The notes beneath the pieces are model-generated. The model searched no databases. It was not told the origin of the DNA and was given only the letters and a program-made list of their open reading frames with translations. Position numbers and translations under genes: made by a program. Source: Streptomyces sp. CG4 (GTDB lineage: Bacteria > Actinomycetota > Actinomycetes > Streptomycetales > Streptomycetaceae). From it: a stretch of 64,000 nt of DNA. This document shows positions 53,113 to 63,142 of the stretch, piece after piece. Location of the stretch: NCBI RefSeq assembly GCF_041080655.1, contig NZ_CP163525.1:186001-250000 (forward strand), in the 5' to 3' direction. How positions within the stretch are numbered: the stretch's first letter is position 1; the number at the start of each line of letters is the position of its first letter.

Positions 53113-53227
53113 GTTTCCTCTCCTGGTCAACCACTGGACTAGGGTTGGCGGGGCACTGATGGCACGGACTGTACGGGACCATGCGCGATCGGTGACAGCC
53201 TGCCTTTGGTTCGAGCCGGGCCGGCCC

Positions 53228-53752
53228 TCATTCTTCAGGCGTCACACCGAGGTCGTGACGCATGGCAGTTCTCATAGCCCGGAGGATGTCCCACACCTCG
53301 TACTGGGCCTGGGCTGCGGTCTCCATCGTTTCGCCTGGCTCGGGGGCGCCTCGTTCGAGGCGTTTCAGCTGCCCGTAGACCTTGTTCAGGGCTTGGTTGA
53401 CGACACTCGCTTGCTTGAGTACTTCGTCCGGGGCGATCATCTGTGCTTCGGAGTATCGGTCACGGTGAGCGTTCTTTGCTGCTTCGAGTGCGTCCATGTC
53501 CGACTCCTCCACGCCGCGTTCCCTCATGACATGGAGGTGACGGTTGAGTGCCGTGGTGAACTGGCGGGCATCTCGGTTGAGCTCCACATAGCAGGTGCGT
53601 CGGAGCGAACGGTTCTCGCGGATCTCCTCATGGCCGCGAACGAGTTCTATCTCCCGGCGCTTCGCGCGTTCGGAGCCGCGCTGCGTGAGTATCGATCCGC
53701 CCAGTGTCCCTGCGACACCTGCCACTGCAATGATCACTGAACTGAGATCCAC
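53228..53752 (-). CDS. Membrane-anchored coiled-coil protein, unknown
   Basis: A 174-residue protein with one N-terminal membrane helix (VDLSSVIIAVAGVAGTLGGS), then a charged, helical body (RGSERAKRREIELVRGHEEI, RHLHVMRERGVEESDMDALE, VNQALNKVYGQLKRLERG). The design resembles small actinobacterial membrane-bound proteins of unknown function. GTG 53752 has GGGAG seven bases upstream. Codon use is typical and the frame intact. It lies just downstream of a transposase relic. Confidence 0.65.
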   Translation of the reverse strand: MDLSSVIIAVAGVAGTLGGSILTQRGSERAKRREIELVRGHEEIRENRSLRRTCYVELNRDARQFTTALNRHLHVMRERGVEESDMDALEAAKNAHRDRYSEAQMIAPDEVLKQASVVNQALNKVYGQLKRLERGAPEPGETMETAAQAQYEVWDILRAMRTAMRHDLGVTPEE

Positions 53753-53829
53753 CGACGCGCTCCCTGAACTCTTCGGCCTCGTGCCTGCTGCTCATGGCCC
53801 AGGCCGTTAAGTTTGCCGCTTCTCCGTGC

Positions 53830-55134
53830 GCCGTCGCTTGATGCCCTTTTGTGGTAGGCAGGTCGACTGAAGTCCTCACCGGTTGTGAGAACGTGTCCCA
53901 CCTCGTGCCTGGTGGCTGGGCGGCTGCTCCTCGAACCGAGCGGTCGCCCAGGGCCGGGACGGGACGGATTTGATGCAACGGCCGGGGAGCCGGTCTTCAT
54001 GCGCAGGTTCCGAGCTGCCGAGCCGGGAGTCGGTCCACCCAAGTGTCTGCTTGAAGAAGCGAAACGTGTGCTCCAGGTCGAATCTGCGGAGGAAGGACGG
54101 CCAACAGCGGTCGACGTCGGCCTCAGTGGCGGGGGTGTCCGACCACCACAGCCAGAGCGGCTTGTTCGCCCCGCCACTGGGCAGTTTCTCCACGGTCAGA
54201 CGGATGACGGTGCCCACGATGATGGCAGCGGTCCGTCGTGGTCGATCCAGGCCGCGCGCCGGGTCAGCCGCGGGTGGAGCCGGTCCCAGGCCTGCGCGGT
54301 TGCCTTCCCGTACAGCGGCTGTCGGTGATCGTGACGGCCTGCTCGGTGCCCCAGGTAGCAGGTGGCGGGGTCGCCGAAACCGAACTCGCCACCGTGCTTG
54401 GGCGGTTGGCCGCCCTTCGGGTCGGAGACCCGTAGCGGTGTCGGCCGCCGCATGACGCGGTCGGAGCGGAGCCGGCCGAGGACCTCGACGAGCAGGTCGC
54501 CCAGCATGTGAGCGATGCGGGGCGCGTCATATCCAGCGTCCAGCACCTCCACGACTTTCAGGTTGCCCGGCTTCCACTGGCTGGCGGCGACGAGTTGCTC
54601 GACGACCTCCCGGAGCTGCACCGTGGTCACTGCGGCGACGTCCGCGCTGGGCTCCAGGCGGACCGCGTCCAGCACCGCCGTCCACGACGTTCGGCCCGTC
54701 TCCAGCGGCAACGATCGAGTACGGCCAACCTGGGACCATCTGGTGCTTGCCCTCGCCCCGTTCGAAGGTGTGGCAAAGGGACCGGTCAGGGCGGGTGTTG
54801 GGTCCGGCCGCAGCCACGGCGAGACATCCGCGGCCGGCACGATCCGACCGTCCGCCGCCCTCGGATACGGCATCCCTGCCAGTACGCGACGCAGCCGGGC
54901 AACGTCGATCCGCCCCCTAGTTCAGGCCGCCGTAGAGGGCCCCCTGCCCGCGACGGTGTTCCGGTGCGAGGGCCGGATCGACGAGCGTTCGTACCGGCCC
55001 GTCCGCGCACAGCAGCGCGTCGCACAACTCGAACAGCACGTAGCCCGCGTGGTCACACACGCGTACAACACCGCCCGGAAGCATGACACTTCCACGAGCG
55101 CATCCCGCAGGACGCCCTGATGCCCCAAACTCAC
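53830..55134 (-). pseudogene. Transposase relic (NF041680-type family), copy 1
   Basis: In several reverse frames the whole order of a Streptomyces DDE transposase is visible: GHQGVLRDALVEVSCFRAVL, MPYPRAADGRIVPAADVSPW, ETGRTSWTAVLDAVRLEPSA, VVEVLDAGYDAPRIAHMLGD, RLRSDRVMRRPTPLRV, WDRLHPRLTRRAAWIDHDGP, and RRFDLEHTFRFFKQTLGWT with the catalytic Glu. At least four frame changes and a garbled segment near 54720-54790 inactivate it. A second, shorter copy lies at 56700-57440. Confidence 0.7.
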
Positions 55135-55299
55135 GACTTCGGCTTTCTGCTGGTTCCTCTGCCTCTGTGACGGAGCACAGGACCAGACGAAGGCCGCCTT
55201 CACGTCCGCTGAGCTGCTAAAACGCTGATCAAGTTCGAGTCACGTTCGACGCCGGACCTCAAATGACAAGCTCAACTTGTCTTTTAGCCTCTGAGTCCG

Positions 55300-56115
55300 T
55301 CAGTCCAACAGGGCAGCTGTGAACACCTCGTGGTGAGCCGCCAGCCACCCCTGGATTCGGTCCCAACGCTGCCAACCACCGCGCTCGGACAGCGCCTGGG
55401 TGTGGACGTGGTCGCCGTCGGCCACTCGGTCGGCGACGAAGGCCCGGCAGGATGCGGTGGCCTGTTCGATGACGCCGGGCAGTTCAGCGCGGTCCTGCAG
55501 GGAGAGGCCGTAGCTGTCGGCGAGGATCCGCAGTCGCGCCGGGGCGTCCAGCCCCGTGGGATAGAAAGCTGCCACGGAGGCGGGATCGAGCATGGGTACC
55601 CAGTAGCGGGCGGTCATGGCGATGTCCCACACTGCTCGGCCGGGAGCCGCCAGGTCGAAATCGATCAGTGCTGTGGCACGGCCGTCGCGGAAGACGACGT
55701 TTTCCGGGCACACATCGTTGTGGCACAGCATCGTTCCTCCCGCCGGGTCGGCCAGGGATCGGGGCCACTCAGCGCATGCGTCAACCGCGATGGCCGCGCT
55801 GGCGTCGTGCAGGCGCCTCAACAGGCTTCCCACCGATCTCAACGCGGTCTCGGTCATCACCCAGCGCGGAAACGGCGGTAGAGCGACGTCGCCGGGGATG
55901 AAAGTCAGCTGCTCGCGGCCGTCTGCGGTGAGACGGATCGGCCTCGGAGCCGCGTCGTACCCGTGCTCTTCGAGCGCGAGGAGATGGGCATGGAGGGCGC
56001 GCGCGGTGCGCGGCGCGGGGCGTTCCACCAGGGCACCGTGGCGGAAGACCGCGCCCGAGTTCATCATGCCGCCGACCAGGGCTTCGCCCTCCGCCGTCCT
56101 GCCCTGAGCCGTCAT
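55300..56115 (-). CDS. Aminoglycoside phosphotransferase-fold kinase (APH)
   Basis: A 271-residue APH-family phosphotransferase. The catalytic loop is MLCHNDVCPENVVFRDGR (Brenner motif HxDxxxxN) and the metal-binding loop is ATALIDFDLAAPGRAVWDIA. An N-lobe with ERPAPRTARALHAHLLALEE precedes them. In Streptomyces such genes are numerous; most phosphorylate small hydroxylated metabolites or inactivate antibiotics, and the substrate cannot be predicted here. ATG 56115 is the first start of the conserved part; an in-frame GTG three codons upstream is possible. It sits between a transposase relic and a TIR element. Confidence 0.82.
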   Translation of the reverse strand: MTAQGRTAEGEALVGGMMNSGAVFRHGALVERPAPRTARALHAHLLALEEHGYDAAPRPIRLTADGREQLTFIPGDVALPPFPRWVMTETALRSVGSLLRRLHDASAAIAVDACAEWPRSLADPAGGTMLCHNDVCPENVVFRDGRATALIDFDLAAPGRAVWDIAMTARYWVPMLDPASVAAFYPTGLDAPARLRILADSYGLSLQDRAELPGVIEQATASCRAFVADRVADGDHVHTQALSERGGWQRWDRIQGWLAAHHEVFTAALLD

Positions 56116-56169
56116 GTCGATCACGTTACCGTCGGGCCGGCCGTGTGCAGGGACGGTCCCGATGACTAT

Positions 56170-56557
56170 GGCGGCTTTCAGCGGGCTCTGGCACAGATCT
56201 TGTCGAGCGGTCGCGAAGGGGTACCGCGGTGTTCGATCGCATTGGGCCGCTCTCTGGCGGTGGCTGGTTCGATGAGCACTGGAGTTGCCGGGCCTCCGCT
56301 CGGCGCCGCAGCCACCCGACCTTCCAGGTCGACGACGTCGGATTCCGCGTCGCGCGTTCCCTCGTGTGACGACCGGTTCAAGCAGACCCGTCCTCGGACG
56401 CAATGTCGGCCGATCAAACTGCCTGGGAACTCGATCATCTGAGACTTCGAGCGAATCGGACCCGTTCACTTGAGACACGCCCCGATCGACAGCACCGGGA
56501 CAGTAACCCTCCGCGACCGCTCTACAAAATCTGTGCCAGAGCCCGCTGGAAGCCGCC
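56170..56557. mobile_element. 388-bp non-autonomous element with ~54-bp ISL3-like terminal inverted repeats
   Basis: The left end (56170-56223) and the reverse complement of the right end (56503-56557) match at about nine of ten positions. Both contain CAGCGGGCTCTGGCACAGAT and GAGCGGTCGCG. The same repeat, including the following GTTACTG, terminates the ISL3 remnant at 13148-13190. Between the ends there is no transposase, only about 280 bases with a fragment of another gene, so it is a MITE-like derivative that an ISL3 transposase could move. No flanking target duplication is evident. Confidence 0.7.
56256..56369 (+). pseudogene. Sulfatase-modifying-factor (FGE/SUMF1) domain fragment inside the element
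   Basis: The segment GGGWFDEHWSCRASARRRSH followed by PTFQVDDVGFRVARSLV and a stop matches the C-terminus of formylglycine-generating/SUMF1-fold proteins (RGGSWF...CRSAxR...xxxGFRxAR). Only 37 codons remain, with the normal stop. It lies wholly between the terminal repeats and so looks like captured host DNA. Confidence 0.55.
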
Positions 56558-56699
56558 CCCGCCAGACCCGACATGCGCTTCGAACTAGGTCGCTCACCTG
56601 GGGATTCGCCAGACACTGAAGCGGCCTTCGTCTGATCATGTGCTCCGACCAAGGACGCACGTGACCACAGCTAAGGCCGTGAGGGTGACTTTGCTGCCT

Positions 56700-57440
56700 G
56701 ATCATGTTCCGAGGGAGGCGTTCGCGACAGCGTCACGCTTCCGGGAGCACGGCGCGATGTACGACGCGCTGAACTGCCGGAGCATGGACGTGCCCCGACT
56801 ACGGCAGGTGCTGGCGGGCCTGCCGATGCCGCAAGCCGCCGACGGCCGATGGGTCCTCGCCGTCGACGTCAGCAACTGGCTCCGCCCCGACGCCCCCACC
56901 AGCGCGGAACGCCTGTTCTGCCACGTCTACGGCCGCAGCGGACGCTCCTCGGACCAGTTCGTGCCCGGCTGGCCGTACTCGTTCGTCGCGGCCCTGGAGT
57001 CGGGCCGGAGGTCCTGGTGTCAGCTCCTGGACGCCATGCGTCCCGGGCCGGACGACGACGTCGCCGAGGTCACCGCCGCCCAGGTCCGTCGTGTGGTCAC
57101 GGACCTGATCGAGATGGGCCGCTGGCACTTCGGCGACCGCGACATCCTGATCGTCTTCGACGCCGGCTACGAGGCCCCACGCATGGCCCACCTCCTCGAC
57201 GGCCTCCCGATCGAGGTGCTGGGACGGATGTGCTCCGACCGCGTCATGCGACGGCCGACGCCTTCGTTCAAGGAGTACGTCCTGTTCCATCCCCAGGGGC
57301 GCCGACCGGTACGGCACCGTCCACGCGATGGCCTGGAACCGCATCCACCCGAGGCTGACCACCCGTTCCGCGCGGATTGACCACACAGGCGAACTCTCCA
57401 TCATCGAGGGCATGTTGATCCGCTCCGGTGAACGCCGACG
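56700..57440 (+). pseudogene. Transposase relic (NF041680-type family), copy 2
   Basis: The forward frame to about 57270 is nearly intact: FREHGAMYDALNCRSMDVPR, LPMPQAADGRWVLAVDVSNW, ERLFCHVYGRSGRSSDQFVP, DILIVFDAGYEAPRMAHLLD and RMCSDRVMRRPTP. A deletion and frame change then join it to AMAWNRIHPRLTTRSARIDH and SIIEGMLIRSG. The C-terminal third with the catalytic Glu is missing. It is the same family as 53830-55134 but in opposite orientation. Confidence 0.7.
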
Positions 57441-58640
57441 GCCAGGGTCTTGAGGGCGCGGATACAAGGCACTTTCGCCGGCCGGATCACTGGTGGCACA
57501 CACGCGGGCCTCGACCGGCCGTGGCCCGGACACGAATGTCGTGGTGGTCGCCGGCGGCCACCAGCGACCAGCGCCACAGCGTCTCGCGCCCCGGCGATCC
57601 GGCGATCCGTACTACCGCTTGGCGTTCACGGCCGACGGCTCGACGCTGATTTGCGGCGGTCCTCTCACCGATCCCGGGGGACGCCACCCTGTGGTTCATC
57701 GGAGACGAGCCGGGGCATTGCCCGTTCTTCCGCCGCGACGCGGACGGCACGATCCCCCGTCTGACCGCCTCCGGTGCCTACGCCCGCTATGGTTCGGTCG
57801 GATAGCCGCACGCCCGATCAACAGCCCGTCTTCCTCAAGGCCCCGGTGGCCTCGAATCGCTGCCCGACACCCTGACCGAGGTGTACGCCCGGGCGGACGA
57901 CGGCTTCCCGCTGCGCGGCTGGCTCGCTCTGCCAGAGGGCGCATCAGCGGAGCGCCCGACGCCCCTGATCGTCGTCCCTCACGGTGCACCCGCAGATGCC
58001 CTGGAGCGCCTGGACCTGGTCGCGGAACCGCCGGCCGTTCGCGGCTGGCGGCTACGCGGTGCTGCTACCGGACCCGGCTGCCCACCGGCTACGGGCAACG
58101 GGCAACAGATGCAGGAGCGCGGCCAGGACGGTACGGCGGTCGGCCCTGCCGTGACGTCATCGCGCCGACGGACGCGGCGCTCGCCCGGACCGACCTCGAC
58201 GCGACGCGGACGGCCCTCGCCAGCTGATCCTACGCCGGCTGTCCGGCCAACCGGCCCCCGGCCCGCTTACCCGCACCGATCGCTACAGTGCGATCGTCTC
58301 GGCCGCCGGGATATGGAGCCTGGAGGCGGCGTTGCAGATCGACACGGACATGCACGCGTTCTTCCGCAAGATCTTCGGCGCCCCGCGGACGCAGCGCGAA
58401 CGGTACGAGGCCAACTCGCCCCATTTCGAAGGGGAGAGGATGACGACGCCGATGCTGATCGTGCACGGCCGCACGGGCCATCGCGACCCGATGGGTCAGG
58501 CGCTGAGCCTGCACGGCGATCTGCAACGGCTCGGTGTGCCCGTCAGGTGCCCGCACTTCGCGGACCCTTGGTCCCGACGTCCGTTGGCCCGGGCAGCGGT
58601 ACGGTGTGCCGCAGACCATCATCGGGCCAGTGGCCTATGA
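57440..58640 (+). pseudogene. S9-family (prolyl oligopeptidase-like) peptidase, decayed
   Basis: Fragments in all three frames follow the order of an S9 peptidase: propeller strands YYRLAFTADGSTLI, GDEPGHCPFFRRDADGTIPR and LTASGAYARYGSVG; then TLTEVYARADDGFPLRGWLA, TPLIVVPHGAP, DTDMHAFFRKIFGAPRTQRE, RYEANSPHFEGERMTTPMLI and SLHGDLQRLGVPVRC. The nucleophile-elbow part is deleted between about 58070 and 58290. Many indels show this is an old pseudogene. Confidence 0.55.
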
Positions 58641-58657
58641 CCAACCAGGGAAGTTCC

Positions 58658-59992
58658 ATGCGACACCACAGACCGCACCACCGCCGCAGACTCATAGCCA
58701 GAGCGGTGGGTACCGCAGGTGCGTTGGCCGTCGCGGTAAGTGCCGGAATTACACCGGCGACAGCTGCTGAGCAGGCACCCCACCATCCCGAGGCCACCGC
58801 GTCCGTACCCGACCAGGCCGCGCCCTGGGCGCCCGAGAACGACAGCACGCCACCGCAGAAGACCGTCCGTCCGGCCCTCACGCCCGACCTCCGGCGCGGT
58901 TCCGCTCTCCGGCTCACACTCCCCGCGCCGAGCGGCCCCTACAAGGTCGGCACGTTCAGTCAGCACCTCGTCGACAAGTCCCGGAAAGACCCGTAGGTGT
59001 CCGGCAACACGGCACGTGAACTGATGGTGACGTACTGGTATCCGGCCTCCTCCACGTCGGGGCGCGCTCAGGCGGCCTGGATGCCGTCGGTCTCGGGTGA
59101 TCACTTCCTCTACTCCCGCGGCCTGTCGCCGCGGCAGGTCACGCTCCCGCAGACCGCCGGCCACCTCCTCGCCCCGGTCGACACGAAGCTCGGCAAGCTG
59201 CCCGTTCTGCTGTACTCGACCGGGCTGCACTCCGACCGTGCGATGGGCACCGCGCTCGTCCAGGATCTCGCCAGCCGTGGCTACCTCGTCGTTTCCGTCG
59301 ACCACACCCACGACGCCAACGAGGTGCAGTTCCCCGGCAACCGGCTCGAGGTCAACAAGATGCCGGCCGGCGCGCATTCCTCCGACACGCTCAACGTGCG
59401 CGCCGCCGACATCCGCTTCGTCATCAACCAGCTCGGCACCGTCGCCAAGGGCGGCAACCCGGACGCCGACCGCGCCACACTTCCCTCCGGGCTGTCGAAG
59501 GCAGTGGACACGTCCCGGATCGGGATGTTCGGCTGGTCACTTGGCGGCGCGGCGGCCGACACCGCCATGCAGCTCGACCACCGGATCGCCGCCGGCGCCA
59601 ACCTGGACGGCCAGTTCTTCGGCTCGGCGCCGAGCAAGGACCTCAGCCGGCCGTTCATGTTGTTCAGTTCCGGCTCCCACAACCGGAACAACGACTCGTC
59701 GTGGCGCAAGCTGTGGCCCCATCTCAAGGGTTACCGGGTCGACATCCAGCTCCACGGCTCGAAGCACCAGTCGTTCAGCGACAACGAGGTGATGGTGCCG
59801 CAGGAGGCGGGCCTGCTCGGGCTCTCCCGTGCCCAGTTGCAGCAGCGGTTCGGCACGATCGACCCCGACCGGGCGATCAAGATCCAGCGCGTCTACCTCG
59901 CCGCCTTCTTCGACCAGCAGCTGCGCCGCAAGCACAGCACCCTGCTGGACGGCCCCGCCAAGAGTTACCCGGAGATCTCCTTCGTCCGCTGA
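58658..59992 (+). pseudogene. Secreted alpha/beta hydrolase (PAF-acetylhydrolase-like) with one in-frame stop
   Basis: A single frame from ATG 58658 encodes a signal peptide (HHRRRLIARAVGTAGALAVA ... TPATAAEQ), the pro-region, and a 330-residue lipase/PAF-AH-II domain. The domain has ELMVTYWYPASSTSG, KLPVLLYSTGLHSD, LVVSVDHTHDANEVQFPGNR, nucleophile elbow GMFGWSLGGAAADTAM, and KHQSFSDNEV with the catalytic His. It is broken only by TAG at 58994-58996, where homologues have Trp (KDPWV), a TGG-to-TAG change. Everything else is intact, so the mutation is recent, or the site is read through or miscalled. A strong terminator follows. Confidence 0.8.
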
Positions 59993-60000
59993 CCGGACGT

Positions 60001-60047
60001 CCGAAGGACGAACCCCGGAGGTGCGGCACCTGGGGCCTGTCCTTCGG
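60001..60047. terminator. Hairpin terminator after hydrolase
   Basis: Outer arms CCGAAGGAC (60001-60009) and GTCCTTCGG (60039-60047) enclose an inner stem, CCCC..AGGTGC with GCACCTGGGG. It begins nine bases after the hydrolase stop. A strong rho-independent-like structure. Confidence 0.7.
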
Positions 60048-60226
60048 GCCAGGAAATGATGCCGTCGCCTCCTGTGCGCCGGCCGCTCTGCCGCCGACGG
60101 CCCCACCATGCACCATCTGCCAGGCCGCGTACCGCTGGACGTCATCGACCATGCCCGCGGCTTCCGGGCCGCCCGCCGTCCGCACCCCCGCCGCACCGTC
60201 TGGCCACTGATCCGAGGACCGTCCCC

Positions 60227-62129
60227 ATGGCCACCATCCCCACCGCCCGGCCCACCGGCTCCCACGGCCGCCGCCGGGCTTCGCATCGCTGGCGGCCATC
60301 CGGAAGCTCCGTTGCGTTGGGAGCGCCCGGCGCTCGCCGCGGTACTGGTCGTCGCCACATTGCTGTACGGCTGGGGCATCGGGCACGCCGCGATCCACCC
60401 CTACTACAGCGCGGCGATACGGTCGATGGCCACCAGCCGGCGCGCCTTCCTCTTCGGCGGTCTCGACCCCAGCGGTTCCATCACCATCGACAAGCTGCCC
60501 GGCGCCTTCTGGCCCGATGCCGTCAACGTCTGGCTCTTCGGCCCGTACACGTGGGCGGCCTCGCTGCCGCAGGTCGTCGAGGGCGTGCTCACCGTATGGT
60601 TGCTCCACCGGATCGTACGGGCCTGGGCCGGGCCGTTCGCCGCACTCATCGCCGCGCTGGCGCTCACCTTCACGCCGGACGCTGTGGTGCTCAACCGCGC
60701 CACCATCCCGGACACCACACTCACTCTGCTGCTGGTGGCAGCTGCCGGCGCCCTGCAGAAGGCGGTACGGACCGAGCGGCTGCTGCCGCTGATCACCTGC
60801 GGGATCTGGGTCGGGCTCGCCTTCCAGACGAAGATGCTGCAGGCGTGGCTGGTGCTCCCGGTGTTCGCCGGCATGTACCAACTCGCCGCGCCCGGCACCC
60901 CGTTGAAACGAGCGCTGCGCCTCCTGACGGGCGGCGTGGTCGCGCTGGCCGTCTCGTGCTCGTGGGTGCTGCTCGCCTGGCTGACGCCCGCCGCGGACCG
61001 CCCGTACCTCGACGGCACCTCCAACAACAATCCGTTCAGTCTCGTCTTCGGCTACAACGGCATGAGCCGCTTCAGCGGCGATCCCACCTCCTTCGGTGCC
61101 GTTGCGGGCACCACCGCCAGCCGGACCAGCGGAAACACCGGCTGGGGCATGCTGGTCAACCACACCGTCGGCCCGCAGATCGCCTGGTTCCTGCCGCTCG
61201 CCGTGCTCGCCGCCGTGCTGGGCCTCGTCTGGCACGCCCGAGCACCGCGAACCGACCTGCTGCGTGCCGGATTTCTCCTCTGGGGTGGCTGGCTGACCGT
61301 ACACGGCGTGGTGTTCAGCGTCTCCAACGGCAACCACGCCTACTACACCGCCGTCATCGCCCCGGCGCTCGCCGCGCTCACCGGCGGCGGGCTCGCACTC
61401 TTCCGGTCCGAGTACGAGGCCGGCAGCCGGCGGCGCGTAGCACTGCCGTCGGCCATCGTGCAGACGGTGGTCTGGGCGCTGGTGCTCGACTGACAGTCCG
61501 GGTTCGTCTCCTGGCTGCTGCCGCTCGCCGTGATCCTCGCGGTCGGCGGCGCGCTGGGCCTGTGGATCCACGGGCCGCGCGCCACCCACCGGTTGGTCCT
61601 GGGCTCGCTGGCCGCCGGAGTCGTGGCCAGCCTGCTCATACCGGTCGGCCGGGCCCTCTCCTGCCTCAATCCGCTCTACGCGGGAGCCTCCACCTCGCCT
61701 ACGGCCGGTCCGGTCGGCAATGTCTATCACCACGCCGTCCACCACCGGTCCGCTCTCCGCCGGGTGGAACTCGACCAGCCCAGCGCCCGCGACACCTCCC
61801 TGCTCGACTACTTCATCGCGAACCGCCACGGCGAGAAGTACCTGCTGGCCACCCAGGCCGCCTACCCCGCGGAGCGCCTTCTGCGCGCCGAGTCCCAGCC
61901 CATGCTCGTCATGGGCGGCTTCACCGGCAACACCCCCTTCCCCACCGCCCAGCAGCTCAGCACCCTCGTCACCACCCACCAACTCCGCTACGCGCTGCTC
62001 ACTCCCCGCCGGCCCTCGACCCCCGCCGGCACGTGGGTGAAGTCCCACTGCACGCGCGTCCGCTCCGGAGCGTACGGGTGGCACACCAGGGGTGGCTTCA
62101 CCCTCTACGACTGCGGCCGACAGCGCTGA
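60227..62129 (+). pseudogene. GT39-type membrane mannosyltransferase with one in-frame stop
   Basis: A polytopic glycosyltransferase of the ArnT/PMT (GT39) group. Landmarks are HPYYSAAIRSMATSRRAFLF, GLDPSGSITIDKLPGAFWPD with the catalytic acidic residues, HRIVRAWAGPFAALIAALAL, ATIPDTTLTLLLVAAAGALQ, DGTSNNNPFSLVFGYNGMSR, and a periplasmic C-terminal domain (LLDYFIANRHGEKYLLATQA ... FTGNTPFPTAQQLSTL). TGA at 61491-61493 stands where Trp is expected (LVLDWQSGF), a TGG-to-TGA change. The frame continues unbroken to 62129. The ATG at 60227 (MATIPTARPT) lies in a different frame from the body, so another indel near 60260 is likely. Confidence 0.75.
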
Positions 62130-62678
62130 GGCGGCAGCGGCTCAAGCCTGGGGATACCGGACGGCACCGGCTGCCACCACCACCGTCTCGGACCTGAGCC
62201 GTTCTTCATGCACCGGCGATTCGGCCAGTCGGCAACACACGAGAGCGGCCTCGTCGCGGCGTCCGGCGCTGCCCGCGCTGGGTCGTGACGGGCGCGACGA
62301 GCACGACGGCCCTCGGCCGATTGCCCGACGCGCGCCGTGCTCCTGGCCGTCTCGGAACGGAAACAGTGGCCGATCTCGGGAACAAGCCCCTGGTCATGAC
62401 GGAAGTTGTAGATGAGCGGGCTCCAAAGGCCGGGGTCAGCCCGGTGGCGCAGAACTTGTCGGGCTCGTACCACTACACCCCCTGCTTGCTCTCCGGCACC
62501 GGATCGGCGCCGGTGAGCGGCGCGAGACTCTGCCGCGTCGCATGGCCGGGCCGGTGCTTCGGGGTGGACGGTGCCGTCAGCGGCCGCCCCGTCCACCCCG
62601 GGCCGGGCCCCTTGAGCGACCCGGCCGTCTCACGGCCTCAACGCCGCCTGCGCCTGGCGGACATCGTCCGACCCCGGG
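62130..62678. other. 550-base stretch, no confident gene
   Basis: Both strands show only short readings. A forward one (SGSYHYTPCLLSG at about 62460) and a reverse one (YNFRHDQGLVPEIGHCFRSE at about 62350) are antisense to or out of step with each other and fit no family. It is probably decayed DNA between the GT39 gene and a leftward secreted protein. Confidence 0.4.
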
Positions 62679-62942
62679 CTAGCTCTTGTCCTCTCCCTGC
62701 AACCACACCGGCCACCCCGCCAGCCGCTGCTGGGCCTTGGGGCTGTACGCCGGGGTCTCGTGGGCCTTGCACCCCTCTTCGGGCCGAGGACGTGTCTCCA
62801 CGAGCTGGATGTCGCCGATGTAGACCGGCGTGGTGCACTGGTCAGGTTCGGGCTCGTGAGCGGGAGTTGCCTGGGCGATGCCGGTGGTCAGCAGCAGGCC
62901 GCCCAGGACGGCGGTGACGATGGCTCTAGCGGTTCGCGGCAT
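62679..62942 (-). CDS. Small secreted protein, unknown
   Basis: An 87-residue precursor with a Sec signal peptide (MPRTARAIVTAVLGGLLLTT then GIAQATPA). The mature part is about 62 residues with two Cys (DQCTTPVYIGDIQLVE and EEGCKAHETPAYSPKAQQRL) and ends WLQGEDKS. AAGGACG precedes ATG 62942 at proper spacing. It shows no similarity by eye to the duplicated peptide or the PCWTSFDP domain. No known family. Confidence 0.65.
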   Translation of the reverse strand: MPRTARAIVTAVLGGLLLTTGIAQATPAHEPEPDQCTTPVYIGDIQLVETRPRPEEGCKAHETPAYSPKAQQRLAGWPVWLQGEDKS

Positions 62943-63142
62943 GGTCGTCCTTTCGTGCGGGGATCGGCGTCAGCCGCTCCCGCGAGGAGCATGACGGCCG
63001 GGCACGGCAGCGTAGTAGGTACCCGCACCGTGCCAGCCACGAAGATCACCCTGATGTCCTACCAGGCGGCGGGGCGGGCCAAGAGCCGGTTGAAGGGCAC
63101 CAGTCCATCGTCACACCCGTGGCGTACTCGACGTGCGCAGGG

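Noticed and set aside
51931..53142. Forward 403-codon open frame
   Set aside because: Antisense of the P450, which shows all heme and oxygen motifs on the reverse strand.
58994..58996. Pyrrolysine or selenocysteine recoding at the in-frame TAG/TGA codons
   Set aside because: No supporting machinery or RNA element is visible, and the residues expected at both sites are Trp; nonsense mutation is simpler.
59877..62084. Reverse 735-codon open frame
   Set aside because: Antisense of the GT39 gene; its length results from codon bias of the damaged sense gene and it has no recognisable domain.
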